From Sulfurovum sp. (GTDB taxonomy: Bacteria; Campylobacterota; Campylobacteria; Campylobacterales; Sulfurovaceae): a DNA stretch of 39,785 nt. The DNA lies in NCBI GenBank assembly GCA_027068485.1, contig JAMOSB010000025.1, positions 1-39,785 on the forward strand, given 5' to 3'. Below are positions 9,990-18,117 of the stretch, in pieces; the stretch's first letter is position 1; every line of letters begins with the position of its first letter. Under the pieces are notes generated by a model that ran no database searches, was not told the DNA's origin, and saw nothing but the letters and a program-made list of their open reading frames with translations. Made by a program: the position numbers and the translations under genes.

Positions 9990-10867
9990 AGATTATCATT
10001 GTAGAAAACGAACTCTATCTCGCCCAAAGTATCGCCTCTAAGCTCATCGAACACGGCTTTGAGACGGAGACCTTTAGTACCATTAAGGATGCGATGAAGA
10101 GTAGTGGCGATGTCTATCTCCTCTCCACCAACCTCCCTGGGCAAAACAGCACCCCCCTCATCAAGAAGTTCAAAGATAAGATTATTATCCTCATGGTAAG
10201 CTACATCAACAACGACACCGTGGGGGAACCCCTCAAACTGGGTGCCAAAGACTATATCGTCAAGCCCTTTATGATCGAGGAGTTGCTACGCAAAATTGAA
10301 CACTATCAAGAGTACCAAAACCTCAAAAAGCACACCATCCTCTACCAAGAGTATCTCCAAAATCTCCTCCAAGAGATCAAAACCGACTTCAACCCCAAGA
10401 AGCTCACCACCCCCATCGTCATCGAGACCAACTACCAACGCCTCGTCGATAAGATCGTCTTTGAGTATGCCCAAGCACACAACAAGCTCCTCACCTTTGT
10501 CCCGCTCAGTAGTGAGAGTTGGACAGAGAAGATTGAGGAGTCTTGTCATGAGAGCCTCCTCTATGTTACCGAGACCCACACCCTCAAAAAACTCGAACGA
10601 GAACAACTCCTGCTCCTCCTCAAAGATCGTCACTTTATCCTTACGACCACCACCACCCTCCAGAGTGACTTCCCTACCATCGTACTCAACACAGACTCCA
10701 AGCTCTACGACCAAAATGAGATACTCACCATCGATGACTATGTAAAGTTTATCGTCAATAGCTTTCAGTACAAGTTCCCCGATACGGAGCTGAGCAAAAA
10801 GCTTGGGATCTCACGCAAAAGCTTGTGGGAAAAAAGGAAAAAATATGGGCTCTTCAAAAAAAAATAA
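9986..10867 (+). CDS. cemR: Atypical orphan response regulator, HP1021/CemR family
   Basis: Transcriptional regulator of 293 residues in the same place as C. jejuni Cj1608 and H. pylori HP1021, directly after ispDF. Residues 1-115 are a receiver fold (MKIIIVENELYLA... GAKDYIVKPF), but the phosphoacceptor Asp is replaced by Ser47 (LLSTNLPG) and the acidic pair is Glu7/Glu9; only the Lys93 of KPF is kept. Residues about 245-293 form a Fis-type helix-turn-helix (ELSKKLGISRKSLWEKRKKYGL). By family knowledge these proteins work without phosphorylation and control energy metabolism and redox responses. A single Cys187 is present. It overlaps ispDF by 4 bases and the next gene by 23. The symbol rests on synteny and domain logic. 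Confidence 0.85.
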   Translation: MKIIIVENELYLAQSIASKLIEHGFETETFSTIKDAMKSSGDVYLLSTNLPGQNSTPLIKKFKDKIIILMVSYINNDTVGEPLKLGAKDYIVKPFMIEELLRKIEHYQEYQNLKKHTILYQEYLQNLLQEIKTDFNPKKLTTPIVIETNYQRLVDKIVFEYAQAHNKLLTFVPLSSESWTEKIEESCHESLLYVTETHTLKKLEREQLLLLLKDRHFILTTTTTLQSDFPTIVLNTDSKLYDQNEILTIDDYVKFIVNSFQYKFPDTELSKKLGISRKSLWEKRKKYGLFKKK

Positions 10868-12035
10868 CTCACTCTATATCGACAACGAAGCACTCTCCTC
10901 TCTGGCACTTGTAGCAGAGGGGTTGATCCTACCCGTGAGTCGACTCATGAACGAAAAAGAGGCACGAAAGGTCGATAAGACCAAGTTCTACAAGGGTGTT
11001 CCGTTTCCTTTTTCGTTTATCCTTGCTCCTGGGGGCAAGCAGAACCATGAAGTCCTCAAGAAGCTCAAAGCAGGGGATAGGGTCAATCTCGTCAATATGG
11101 GAAAAAAGATCGGAGAGATCATCGTCGAAGAGACCTTCCCTGTCGACCCCAAACAGCGTCTGTGTAACATCTACGGCACCTCTGACCCCTCTCACCCTGG
11201 GGTCAAAAACACCACCCTACGCCTAGGCAAAATCGCCGTGAGTGGGAGCTACCATGTCGACTACCCCCTCATCGCAGACAACAAAAAACGCATCACGCAG
11301 ATGATCTCTCAGACGGGTGCGAAGTTTATCACCTCGATGGTACTCAGTGCTGCCCCTCTCAACCGTGCCCATGAGCGGATGATACGCGAAGCCCTCTCTA
11401 CCTCTGACCTGCTCGTGATCTTCCTTCAGAAGCCCTTTCATGACCACACCTTGCGGTACGATATCCGCTACAATGCCCTCTCCACCTTTGTCGAGACCTT
11501 CCTTCCCCGCAACCGTGTCCTCATCATCCCCTTTGAGAACACCTATATCTTCGCAGGAGATAATGAACTCATTCTCGATGCCCTCCTCGCCAAAAACTAC
11601 GGCTGTAGCCAACTCGTCATCGGCAAAAACCACGGAGGTTTAGGACTCTACTACAACGAGAACCGCCTCAGCTCTATCTTCGATCAGTGTAGCAATATCG
11701 ATATTCACATCAAAACCATCGATGAGTATGTCTACTGCAATATCTGTAATACGCTAGTGAGTACACAGACCTGCCCTCATGGACAGCACCACCATGTCCA
11801 CTACCACTCAGGCTCTATCATGCAACTCATCACCCAAGGGGTCATCCCCCCTACCATCTTGGTACGCAAAGAGGTCTCAGCGAGTATCCTCTCCGCTCTC
11901 CACCCCAACCGCTTTGAAAACCTCCAAGAGCTTCTCTACACCATCACTCCAGGCTCAGGACTCCTAGAGCAACAGAGTGAAGAGCAGTTCTACCGTAAGC
12001 TTATCGAACTCTATCAGACCACATCACTCACCTAA
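10845..12035 (+). CDS. Sulfate-adenylyltransferase-like protein with degenerate active site
   Basis: A 396-residue protein with the layout of ATP sulfurylase: an N-terminal PUA-like part (GLILPVSRLMNEKEA, residues 27-40) and a nucleotidyltransferase part. The catalytic QTRNxxHxxH motif is replaced by LSAAPLNRAH at 167-176, which loses the Gln, Arg, Asn and first His; the GRDHAG motif is kept as GKNHGG at 260-265. Cys298, Cys301, Cys310 and a His-rich run (312-321) suggest a zinc site. It corresponds to Cj1609 in the conserved ispDF-regulator-Sat-like-pgpA cluster. ATG 10845 follows AAAAAGGAAAA. Whether it makes APS is doubtful; a regulatory or different nucleotidyl-transfer role is possible. 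Confidence 0.75.
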   Translation: MGSSKKNNSLYIDNEALSSLALVAEGLILPVSRLMNEKEARKVDKTKFYKGVPFPFSFILAPGGKQNHEVLKKLKAGDRVNLVNMGKKIGEIIVEETFPVDPKQRLCNIYGTSDPSHPGVKNTTLRLGKIAVSGSYHVDYPLIADNKKRITQMISQTGAKFITSMVLSAAPLNRAHERMIREALSTSDLLVIFLQKPFHDHTLRYDIRYNALSTFVETFLPRNRVLIIPFENTYIFAGDNELILDALLAKNYGCSQLVIGKNHGGLGLYYNENRLSSIFDQCSNIDIHIKTIDEYVYCNICNTLVSTQTCPHGQHHHVHYHSGSIMQLITQGVIPPTILVRKEVSASILSALHPNRFENLQELLYTITPGSGLLEQQSEEQFYRKLIELYQTTSLT

Positions 12036-12045
12036 AAGGAACACA

Positions 12046-12537
12046 ATGAACGCACAAAAACTCTTCTTGACATTTTTTGGATCGGGACTCAGCCCCAAAG
12101 CACCTGGCACGGTCGGTACCCTCGCCTCTCTCCCTCTAGGACTCGCTATTCTCTACTTCCTTGGGATGGAGAGCCTCTTTATGGTGACGCTTGCAGTGAC
12201 TATCATCGGAGTCTTTGAGATCAACAAATATGAGCGTCTCACAGGCATCCACGACCAACAGCATATCGTCATCGATGAAGCCGTGGGGATATGGCTCGCA
12301 CTGATGATCGCCCTCTCCACTGCCACCACCCTCTCCTACCCCTATGTCGAACCCCTAGCGATTGGACTCAGCTTTGTCACCTTCCGCCTCTTTGACATCT
12401 GGAAACCCTCCACCATCGGCTGGATCGACCGCGAACTCAAAGGAGGACTAGGTGTCATGCTCGATGATGTCGTCGCAGGGATAGCAGGCGGACTACTAAG
12501 CGTTGTAATTTTAATGGGGATTGCGAAGGTATTTTAA
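12046..12537 (+). CDS. pgpA: Phosphatidylglycerophosphatase A
   Basis: Inner-membrane phosphatase that removes phosphate from phosphatidylglycerophosphate to make phosphatidylglycerol. The 163-residue protein has the PgpA motifs GSGLSPKAPGTVGTL (residues about 12-26), IVIDEAVGIW, FRLFDIWKPSTIG and MLDDVVAGIAGG, plus several hydrophobic helices. AAAAGGAACACA precedes the ATG, 10 bases after the previous stop codon. It is the last gene of the ispDF operon and converges on the DUF3482 GTPase. An upstream in-frame ATG at 11977 lies within the preceding gene and is not used here. Confidence 0.93.
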   Translation: MNAQKLFLTFFGSGLSPKAPGTVGTLASLPLGLAILYFLGMESLFMVTLAVTIIGVFEINKYERLTGIHDQQHIVIDEAVGIWLALMIALSTATTLSYPYVEPLAIGLSFVTFRLFDIWKPSTIGWIDRELKGGLGVMLDDVVAGIAGGLLSVVILMGIAKVF

Positions 12538-12607
12538 GTTTTGCCAACTCAATAGTATAGTTAAGAGTTCTGTTATATATTTATGACAAAAGTAGAGGAG
12601 ATGAAAC

Positions 12608-14005
12608 CTAAAACGATACAATCCCCTCCAACATCCCTACTACCAACGCCTCATAGGCACGAATATCCTCTTTTTTGATAGGCTTACCACTACGAAACTT
12701 CTTGTGGTAGCCCTCTAGCTCTCCGCGAAGTGTACGGCTTAGCCACTGCTCCTTAAAGCCACTCTGCTCTGCGATATCGACCGCCTCTCGCTTGGCATGG
12801 GAGTGGTGGGCGATCTGGCGGGCGTGGTAGAGGGCGCGTCCTAATAGGATGTAGGGGAAGTTACGACTCTCCATTGGACCTACGGCTAGGGTGTAGCGTC
12901 CTAGACGGCTACCGAGAACCTTTATCTCTCCAAGCTCCGCAAACCCAAAGTACGCCCCCACACTCCCTACCACCGCACCAATCCCCGCACCTAGTAGCAT
13001 CGTATGCCCCCCAAAGAGCAGATCGATTCCTGCACCACTCACCGCACCACTCGTCGCAGAGGTGACAAGCAACTCTTGACGCGTCAATCCAAAGACCGCT
13101 TCACTCTCCTTGGAGAAGAGATCCATCCCCTCAAATGGGAGCGTGGGGGCAGACTTATTGAGTTTGGTATGACTCCAGATCTGCTCCACGCGTTTTTGGC
13201 TCGCCAACTCCAACTGACGCAACTGCGTCTGATAGCTATCGAGTAGCACCTCTCTCTGCTCCTCTGTCGCCTCTTTGGAGGGGAGGGTCTGCTCTGTGAC
13301 AAGACTGAGTGCCTCAGAGAGTAGTGCAGTGATTGCCGTGGCACTCTGTGTTAGCTTCTGATGCTGATAGGCTTGGAAGTGTTGGATAGACTCCTTAACT
13401 GGAGCGATCCACACCTCTTTGAGCTGTGCCATACTCTCCAAGATCGCGATATGCTTAGCAGGGGTGATCTCCATCGGGTTGAAGCTTCGTACCATCTTGA
13501 AGTAGTGGTCAAGTGCCAACCGCCACTCTGCACTATAGTCACTGCTCTCGATCTGATTCATCAGTGCCATGGAGGGTTCACCTGTCCAGCGGAGTATCTC
13601 CATCTCTATCTCATACTCCTTGCCATAGGGCTTCGAGGTATCGACCACATAGATGATCCCTGCCCCCTCCATAATGGGGCTGAGAAGCTCTATCTCATCA
13701 TTGAAGTAGGGGTCATTACGATACTTCTGAATAAATGCCAAGACCACCTCACGCTTCTTAGGGGCAGGGACATCGTGCTGTTGAAGCCACGCAAGTACCC
13801 GTCTAGCACGCTGAAACCCTGGGGTGTCGATCAGCTCATAGAGTACTTTTCCATCTACGCGTAGGGGGAAGCTTCGCTTTTTGGTCGTCGTCCCTGGAGT
13901 GTTGGAGATCTCTACAGAGTCATCAAAGGCTAAGGAGGCGACGATACTGCTCTTGCCTTTGTTGGGGTGTCCTACGACGGCAAATGTCGGGTGTGTTGTC
14001 TTCAT
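12608..14005 (-). CDS. DUF3482-type GTPase, membrane-associated
   Basis: Era/TrmE-like GTPase of 465 residues. Motifs: G1 GHPNKGKSS (residues 12-20), the G2 region NTPGTTTKKR, G3 DTPGF, and a G4-like ALMNQIES that departs from NKxD. The middle part (about 205-300) is helical and Glu/Gln-rich. Residues about 315-355 are a Gly/Ala-rich hydrophobic segment (SGAVSGAGIDLLFGG, GAGIGAVVGSVGAYFG) that could insert in or touch the membrane. The family is usually paired with a DUF2868 membrane protein, as here: the start ATG at 14005 overlaps the DUF2868 stop in an ATGA arrangement. The cellular role of the pair is not established. Confidence 0.85.
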   Translation of the reverse strand: MKTTHPTFAVVGHPNKGKSSIVASLAFDDSVEISNTPGTTTKKRSFPLRVDGKVLYELIDTPGFQRARRVLAWLQQHDVPAPKKREVVLAFIQKYRNDPYFNDEIELLSPIMEGAGIIYVVDTSKPYGKEYEIEMEILRWTGEPSMALMNQIESSDYSAEWRLALDHYFKMVRSFNPMEITPAKHIAILESMAQLKEVWIAPVKESIQHFQAYQHQKLTQSATAITALLSEALSLVTEQTLPSKEATEEQREVLLDSYQTQLRQLELASQKRVEQIWSHTKLNKSAPTLPFEGMDLFSKESEAVFGLTRQELLVTSATSGAVSGAGIDLLFGGHTMLLGAGIGAVVGSVGAYFGFAELGEIKVLGSRLGRYTLAVGPMESRNFPYILLGRALYHARQIAHHSHAKREAVDIAEQSGFKEQWLSRTLRGELEGYHKKFRSGKPIKKEDIRAYEALVVGMLEGIVSF

Positions 14006-15360
14006 TGTTTTAACCATACCTTGGAGTAGTTGAGGCTCTCAAGCCGTCTCGCCCAGACCTCAAGGGCTTGGGGGTGTGGGTGGTACCCCTCCGCTTCTAC
14101 CCCGATAGGCACTAGTGTGATACGATGAGCATGGCTAACAAGCCCCTCTAAGAAGTCGACAAAATCCATAATCGGTGGCTCCCACGACTTGACATAGAGC
14201 AGTAACTCCCCACGGCTACTCTCTACGATAGCCAACTCCTCCTCCAAGCTCATCACCCCCCCTACTGAGATAGACTCCGTGCTAGAGATCCCAAAGTGTT
14301 TATTGAGGTGTGCAATCTCCACACCATCCAATGCCCACCCCAAGACCCTATCATAGTGCGAGGAGAGTGCTTCACTCATCTGTAGGTAGTGTGCGGGTTG
14401 AGGGCTAAAGTGAGGCTCAGGGGTAGGTGCATGGGTCGTGATCTGTGGGGTGTTCATCTCGCTCAACACTCTCTCTACCCCCACCAGACGCAAAGTGGCA
14501 TCAGCTATGGCTCGCTTCAATCCCCACTGTGCAATCAACCATAGCACCCCACGCAACCCAATCGCATAGAGGAGTGTCACCCATGCCAAAAACTTCCACC
14601 ACTCCCCAAGCGTAGAGGCGTGGGCGACCATCTGACTATCTAGCCCCTCCCCTAGACGAAAGTAGTGACTCTGCTCAATCAGTCCCAAAGAGGGGGTCAT
14701 CCACTCCCCTAGCCCTATCCATACAAGTAGCTGATGAAACGCCTCAGGTGTCACCTGAAGTGTCGTACTCCAGACAAAGGCGATATCTGCCGTCACAATC
14801 ACTCCCAAGAGTGCTAGCAGTATCCCCACAGAGAAGAGCCATGAGAGCATCTGAGAACGAGAGAGTAACAACCACTTTACGACTTCGGGATCTTGACGCA
14901 GTACCAAAAGTCCCTTAGGTGTATGTTGACGAAAGTACAAAAGCACACGCTCCAACCAAAACGCAGGCACCAAGGAGAGAAACAGTGACTCACCTTTCGC
15001 ACGCCTTAGCATACTCACCACCGCAAAGAGCATCGTTAGGAGTGGAAGTAGTACCACCATACTCAAAAAGTAGAGGATATTGACAGGGTTATCTCCACTA
15101 TAGCTGAGCAGTCCAACACCTGTCATGATCCCCATCACCAGAGCAAAAATCCCCAAGAGTAGGTTTAGGTGGTGGAGGTAGTGTATCGTCTCATCTATAG
15201 CCTTATCTCTGTGCGGGGATTGTGCTACCCACAAGGAGAGCTGTTTGAGGGGAGGATAGAGCGTGCTAGGGTACTTTAGTCCAAATGCCCGTCGATCCTC
15301 CACACGAGTCGTACTCTCTCTCAACACACTATATAGCCCAATATAACCTCTTAGATCCAT
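14002..15360 (-). CDS. DUF2868 membrane protein, partner of the GTPase
   Basis: Integral membrane protein of about 452 residues. Hydrophobic segments are visible around LLLGIFALVMGIMTGVGLLSY and ILYFLSMVVLLPLLTMLFAVVSML, then LLSWLFSVGILLALLGVIV and WWKFLAWVTLLYAIGLRGVLWLI. A soluble C-terminal part (about 300-452) has no motif I can name, apart from strand-helix patterns such as ELLLYVKSWE. I start at ATG 15360 (MDLRGYIG) with AGAGAGGT upstream rather than six codons earlier. A TATAAT on the minus strand (plus 15387-15392) fits a promoter for the two-gene unit. By family association it forms a module with the DUF3482 GTPase. Confidence 0.82.
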   Translation of the reverse strand: MDLRGYIGLYSVLRESTTRVEDRRAFGLKYPSTLYPPLKQLSLWVAQSPHRDKAIDETIHYLHHLNLLLGIFALVMGIMTGVGLLSYSGDNPVNILYFLSMVVLLPLLTMLFAVVSMLRRAKGESLFLSLVPAFWLERVLLYFRQHTPKGLLVLRQDPEVVKWLLLSRSQMLSWLFSVGILLALLGVIVTADIAFVWSTTLQVTPEAFHQLLVWIGLGEWMTPSLGLIEQSHYFRLGEGLDSQMVAHASTLGEWWKFLAWVTLLYAIGLRGVLWLIAQWGLKRAIADATLRLVGVERVLSEMNTPQITTHAPTPEPHFSPQPAHYLQMSEALSSHYDRVLGWALDGVEIAHLNKHFGISSTESISVGGVMSLEEELAIVESSRGELLLYVKSWEPPIMDFVDFLEGLVSHAHRITLVPIGVEAEGYHPHPQALEVWARRLESLNYSKVWLKQ

Positions 15361-15386
15361 GCCTACCTCTCTGCTCAATTGGCGTG

Positions 15387-15392
15387 ATTATA
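15387..15392 (-). promoter_or_regulatory. -10 box of the DUF2868-DUF3482 operon
   Basis: A perfect TATAAT on the minus strand in the sequence GGTTATAATCACGCC lies 27 bases upstream of the DUF2868 start codon. No -35 consensus is seen. Confidence 0.6.
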
Positions 15393-15440
15393 ACCAAACT
15401 CTCTTTATAGCTCTCTCACAATCCCTACACAAAAAAACTT

Positions 15441-15446
15441 TATGAT
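15441..15446 (+). promoter_or_regulatory. Candidate -10 box of the Tyr/Arg-rich exported protein
   Basis: TATGAT lies 27 bases before the start codon and upstream of the AAAGGA ribosome-binding site. A second weaker candidate is TATAAA just before that site. It is divergent from the DUF2868 promoter. Confidence 0.4.
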
Positions 15447-15472
15447 ACACTATCACTATAAAGGAACTCATT

Positions 15473-16024
15473 ATGGAAAAGAGACGATACCCGACCCTAC
15501 TTCTACTTATTACGCTTCTACTTAGCACCCTGATGCTACACGCCAACAGTACCACCCAAGCCCCGATCACCGCACACAAGCTCAAGCGGATGGATCAACA
15601 GCTCACCCACCGCAAGACAACCCCTAAGCACTTCAAGAGCCAACGGGAGTTTGAGCAGATGAAGCGACGACACCACCGACGCACCTCGACCACACACCAT
15701 ACGGAGAGCTTTGATGAGGCATCGACCTACCACCGCCCAAGAGGAGAGCGTATCGAAGGGGCGAGTAGCTTTAAGCGAGGGTGGTATCTTGCCTACCTCC
15801 ATGATAGAGCTTCATTTGATGATCAGTATGGCTACCACTACGGCTACTTCAACCGCAACGGCTACTACTTTGAGCAGGTCTTCTACCGCTACGATAGAGA
15901 CTACACCTACCAAGATCGTCTACGGGGAAGAGGTCTCTTCGACCCACGCTACTACCTCCCAAGCAACTACCGCTACTATGGGTTTGAAGCCCCACGATCC
16001 TACCCGAGTCGCTACCGACGCTAG
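15473..16024 (+). CDS. Exported Tyr/Arg-rich protein, unknown function
   Basis: A 183-residue protein with a clear signal peptide (RRYPTLLLLITLLLSTLMLHA, about 5-24). The first half of the mature protein is basic and rich in Thr, His and Arg. The second half (about 100-183) is dominated by Tyr, Arg, Asp and Phe, with repeated aromatic pairs such as YGYHYGYFNRNGYYF and YRYYGF. The protein lacks cysteines. AAAGGA precedes the ATG. The composition suggests a secreted or periplasmic structural or surface protein, possibly intrinsically disordered. I do not recognise a family. The bases after its stop codon encode a protein-like tail in another frame, described as a separate finding. Confidence 0.75.
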   Translation: MEKRRYPTLLLLITLLLSTLMLHANSTTQAPITAHKLKRMDQQLTHRKTTPKHFKSQREFEQMKRRHHRRTSTTHHTESFDEASTYHRPRGERIEGASSFKRGWYLAYLHDRASFDDQYGYHYGYFNRNGYYFEQVFYRYDRDYTYQDRLRGRGLFDPRYYLPSNYRYYGFEAPRSYPSRYRR

Positions 16025-16093
16025 AGAGGTCATAGACTTTGTAGCGGGTAGGCTCAGCTCGGCGTTCACCAAAGATGATATCGGTAGCCTCTT

Positions 16094-17215
16094 TTAGACG
16101 CTACGCTTGACCAAAAATACCCCACTCTCGATATGCTCAGTGTGGGGAAACTGATCGTACATCGCCCCTGCGACCACCTCATGGGTCTGAGTCAGATTCA
16201 CAAGGTCGCGTGCGAGTGTCTCAGGGTTGCATGAGATATAGAGGATATGCTCAATGGTTGAGATAAGGGCTATTGTCGCCTCATCGAGTCCTGCTCTAGG
16301 AGGATCTACAAGTACCGTGGAGAAGTTGTAGGCTTGGAGGTCGATCGCTTTGAGTCGGGTAAAAGTGCGTTCACCATTGAGGGCTTGGGTCATCTCCTCT
16401 GAAGCCAACCGTGCAAAGGTGATAGTGGAGATAGCATTACGCTCACAGTTGATCAGAGCGGAGTGGATCGAACGCTTGCTGATCTCTGTGGCGAGGACTT
16501 TATCAAAGTAGCACGAGAGCGGTAGGGTGAAGTTACCTAGCCCACAATACGCCTCCAAGAAATCCCCATATCCTACCTTTTTGGCTTGGGTGATTGCCCA
16601 CTCGATCATCTTGACATTGACTGTGGGGTTGGGTTGTGTGAAGCCACTCTCATACTGCACATACTCAAAGAGCCGTCCATCAATCATCAACTTCTCAGTC
16701 ACATACTCCTCAGAGCAGATCACCTTCTGCTTACGACTCCGCCCCATGATACGACAAGAGAGTAGAGACTCCAAGGATTTTGCCTCTTCTCTCCAGACCT
16801 CATCGAGCTTACGGTGGTAGAGCATCGTCACCAAGACCTCATCCGTCGTCGTAGCCAAAAACTCTACCGCAAAGAGCTTGCGTTTGAGTACCGATTGGGA
16901 GGCGTTGATCTGCTTGAGAAGCTCCCACATACGCTTCTGGATAGGGGCGATCACCTTGGGACACTCCTCAATCGTAATCGCCCCATCTTTCGTAGCATTA
17001 CCCATAGCATAATCACAGCGATCCCCATCATGCCAGATACGGAACTCTGCTCTGGCACGATACGCCTCATCAGGGGAGTCAAACACCTCTAGGGGCTGGG
17101 TATAAAAGGGGGCAAGGAGTTGACTCACCCGTTGCTCTTTTTGGGCTAACTGCTCCTCATAACTCAACGCATAAAGTCCACATGACCCACAACTTCCAAA
17201 ATGTCTACACTGCAC
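16094..17215 (-). CDS. trmA: tRNA (uracil-54-C5)-methyltransferase TrmA
   Basis: SAM-dependent enzyme that makes m5U54 in the tRNA T-loop. The 373-residue protein has the SAM motif FLEAYCGLGNFT (about 219-230), the catalytic DPPRAG starting at Asp304, the nucleophile Cys329 in LYISCNPETL and the general base Glu363 in HTEHIES. The N-terminus has a CGSCG pair. Size and motif spacing fit TrmA rather than the longer RlmD or RlmC. The start is a GTG behind an excellent AAAGGAGCAGTATC site. Upstream on the minus strand a CCAAACT-GCTT-AGTTTGG type hairpin (17233-17250) lies in the leader. Confidence 0.93.
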   Translation of the reverse strand: MQCRHFGSCGSCGLYALSYEEQLAQKEQRVSQLLAPFYTQPLEVFDSPDEAYRARAEFRIWHDGDRCDYAMGNATKDGAITIEECPKVIAPIQKRMWELLKQINASQSVLKRKLFAVEFLATTTDEVLVTMLYHRKLDEVWREEAKSLESLLSCRIMGRSRKQKVICSEEYVTEKLMIDGRLFEYVQYESGFTQPNPTVNVKMIEWAITQAKKVGYGDFLEAYCGLGNFTLPLSCYFDKVLATEISKRSIHSALINCERNAISTITFARLASEEMTQALNGERTFTRLKAIDLQAYNFSTVLVDPPRAGLDEATIALISTIEHILYISCNPETLARDLVNLTQTHEVVAGAMYDQFPHTEHIESGVFLVKRSV

Positions 17216-17232
17216 GATACTGCTCCTTTAAG

Positions 17233-17250
17233 CCAAACTGCTTAGTTTGG
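17233..17250. promoter_or_regulatory. Inverted repeat in the trmA leader
   Basis: CCAAACT-GCTT-AGTTTGG is a perfect 7-bp stem with a 4-base loop, 17 bases upstream of the trmA start. It may be an mRNA hairpin or an operator. There is no T-tract that would make it a terminator. Confidence 0.4.
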
Positions 17251-17309
17251 TTACAACTATTTCATATTTTATCTTAAAATCCTCGTAAAGCCTACGCTTT
17301 TAGGCGATG

Positions 17310-17341
17310 TGACAATTTTTGTCATACTTTTTTACTATAAT
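17310..17341 (+). promoter_or_regulatory. Promoter with a TGACAA-TTT-TTGTCA operator
   Basis: A perfect 6-3-6 palindrome TGACAA-TTT-TTGTCA (17310-17324) ends 11 bases before a perfect TATAAT (17336-17341) and therefore covers the -35 region of the promoter for the lipoprotein gene at 17371. The geometry fits a dimeric repressor or activator. The regulator is unknown. Confidence 0.55.
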
Positions 17342-17370
17342 TAGAACATAGAATCATATAGGAGCAGACT

Positions 17371-18117
17371 ATGAGAAAACAACTACTACTCACTTCACTT
17401 ATCGCTACAACAGCACTGACCCTTGTCGGGTGTGGTGGTGGAGGCGGGTCGAGTGATAGCACCAAGACAACAATTGATGAGAAATACATCGGTGTCTGGT
17501 ACAATGAAGAGACACCTACAACCGTCGTCTATGTCTATAGTGATAGAGCCATTGTCTTTAGTGCGGTAGAGTCGACCAATAGCTGTACCCAGACAGAGGT
17601 ACTCTCTGCATCAGAGTTCAATGAGGAGATAGAGAAGGAGGAAGATGAGTTCTTAGATGCGAGTGAGTCAGGCTATCTGAGTCGTATTGAGTCTGCGTGT
17701 GGTACCTACACTTCACTCGCCAGTAGCACCACCCCCTCTACCCCCTCTACAGGGACTCCCTCTACCCCAACCAGTGGGAGTGACCTCACAGGAACAATAT
17801 GGAGTGTCACTGAGACAGGGCTAACCGAAAACTGTGGTGATGGACTGAGTAATGACAGCTATAGTATCAGCGTCCTCTCCTACACAGGAGGGATTATCAA
17901 GGTCAATACCACCGTAGGTGTACAGGTAGGACACTACTCAGGCAGTGACATCAGCTACAGTGGAAGCTACCCAGAGGATGGTGGTACCACTATCTCCACG
18001 AGTAACCTCACACTCAATAGCAGTAGTACCCAGCTTACGGGTATGGTGATCTGGAGTTGGTCAGATGGCACTATGAGCTGTAATGGTACCTCAAGCGTCA
18101 CCGCAACAAGAAACTAA
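17371..18117 (+). CDS. Lipoprotein with Thr/Pro linker, unknown function
   Basis: A 248-residue lipoprotein: signal peptide MRKQLLLTSLIATTALTLVG, lipobox LVGC with Cys21, then a run of five glycines. Residues about 35-115 form a small Cys-containing domain (KYIGVWYNEETPTTVVYVYS). A Ser/Thr/Pro linker (about 118-138) separates it from a beta-rich C-terminal domain that starts GTIWSVTETGLTENC. Four cysteines follow the lipid-modified one in the two domains and may form disulfides. AGGAG precedes the ATG. The domain style (lipocalin or META-like, starting with a 'GxW' strand) is only a resemblance. The next gene shares the signal peptide and poly-Gly start, so the two are a paralogous pair at least there. 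Confidence 0.8.
   Translation: MRKQLLLTSLIATTALTLVGCGGGGGSSDSTKTTIDEKYIGVWYNEETPTTVVYVYSDRAIVFSAVESTNSCTQTEVLSASEFNEEIEKEEDEFLDASESGYLSRIESACGTYTSLASSTTPSTPSTGTPSTPTSGSDLTGTIWSVTETGLTENCGDGLSNDSYSISVLSYTGGIIKVNTTVGVQVGHYSGSDISYSGSYPEDGGTTISTSNLTLNSSSTQLTGMVIWSWSDGTMSCNGTSSVTATRN

Noticed and set aside
10286-10745. Two open frames of over 140 codons overlapping the CemR-like gene
   Set aside because: One is Ser/Thr/Pro-rich and the other Leu/Glu/Val-rich in simple patterns, as expected from reading a real gene in other frames. The response-regulator frame has domain motifs and conserved synteny.
17730-17775. Short Thr/Pro-coding repeats in the lipoprotein genes as a possible CRISPR or tandem-repeat locus
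   Set aside because: The repeats are a few codons long, in frame and encode protein linkers; there are no spacers of regular length.
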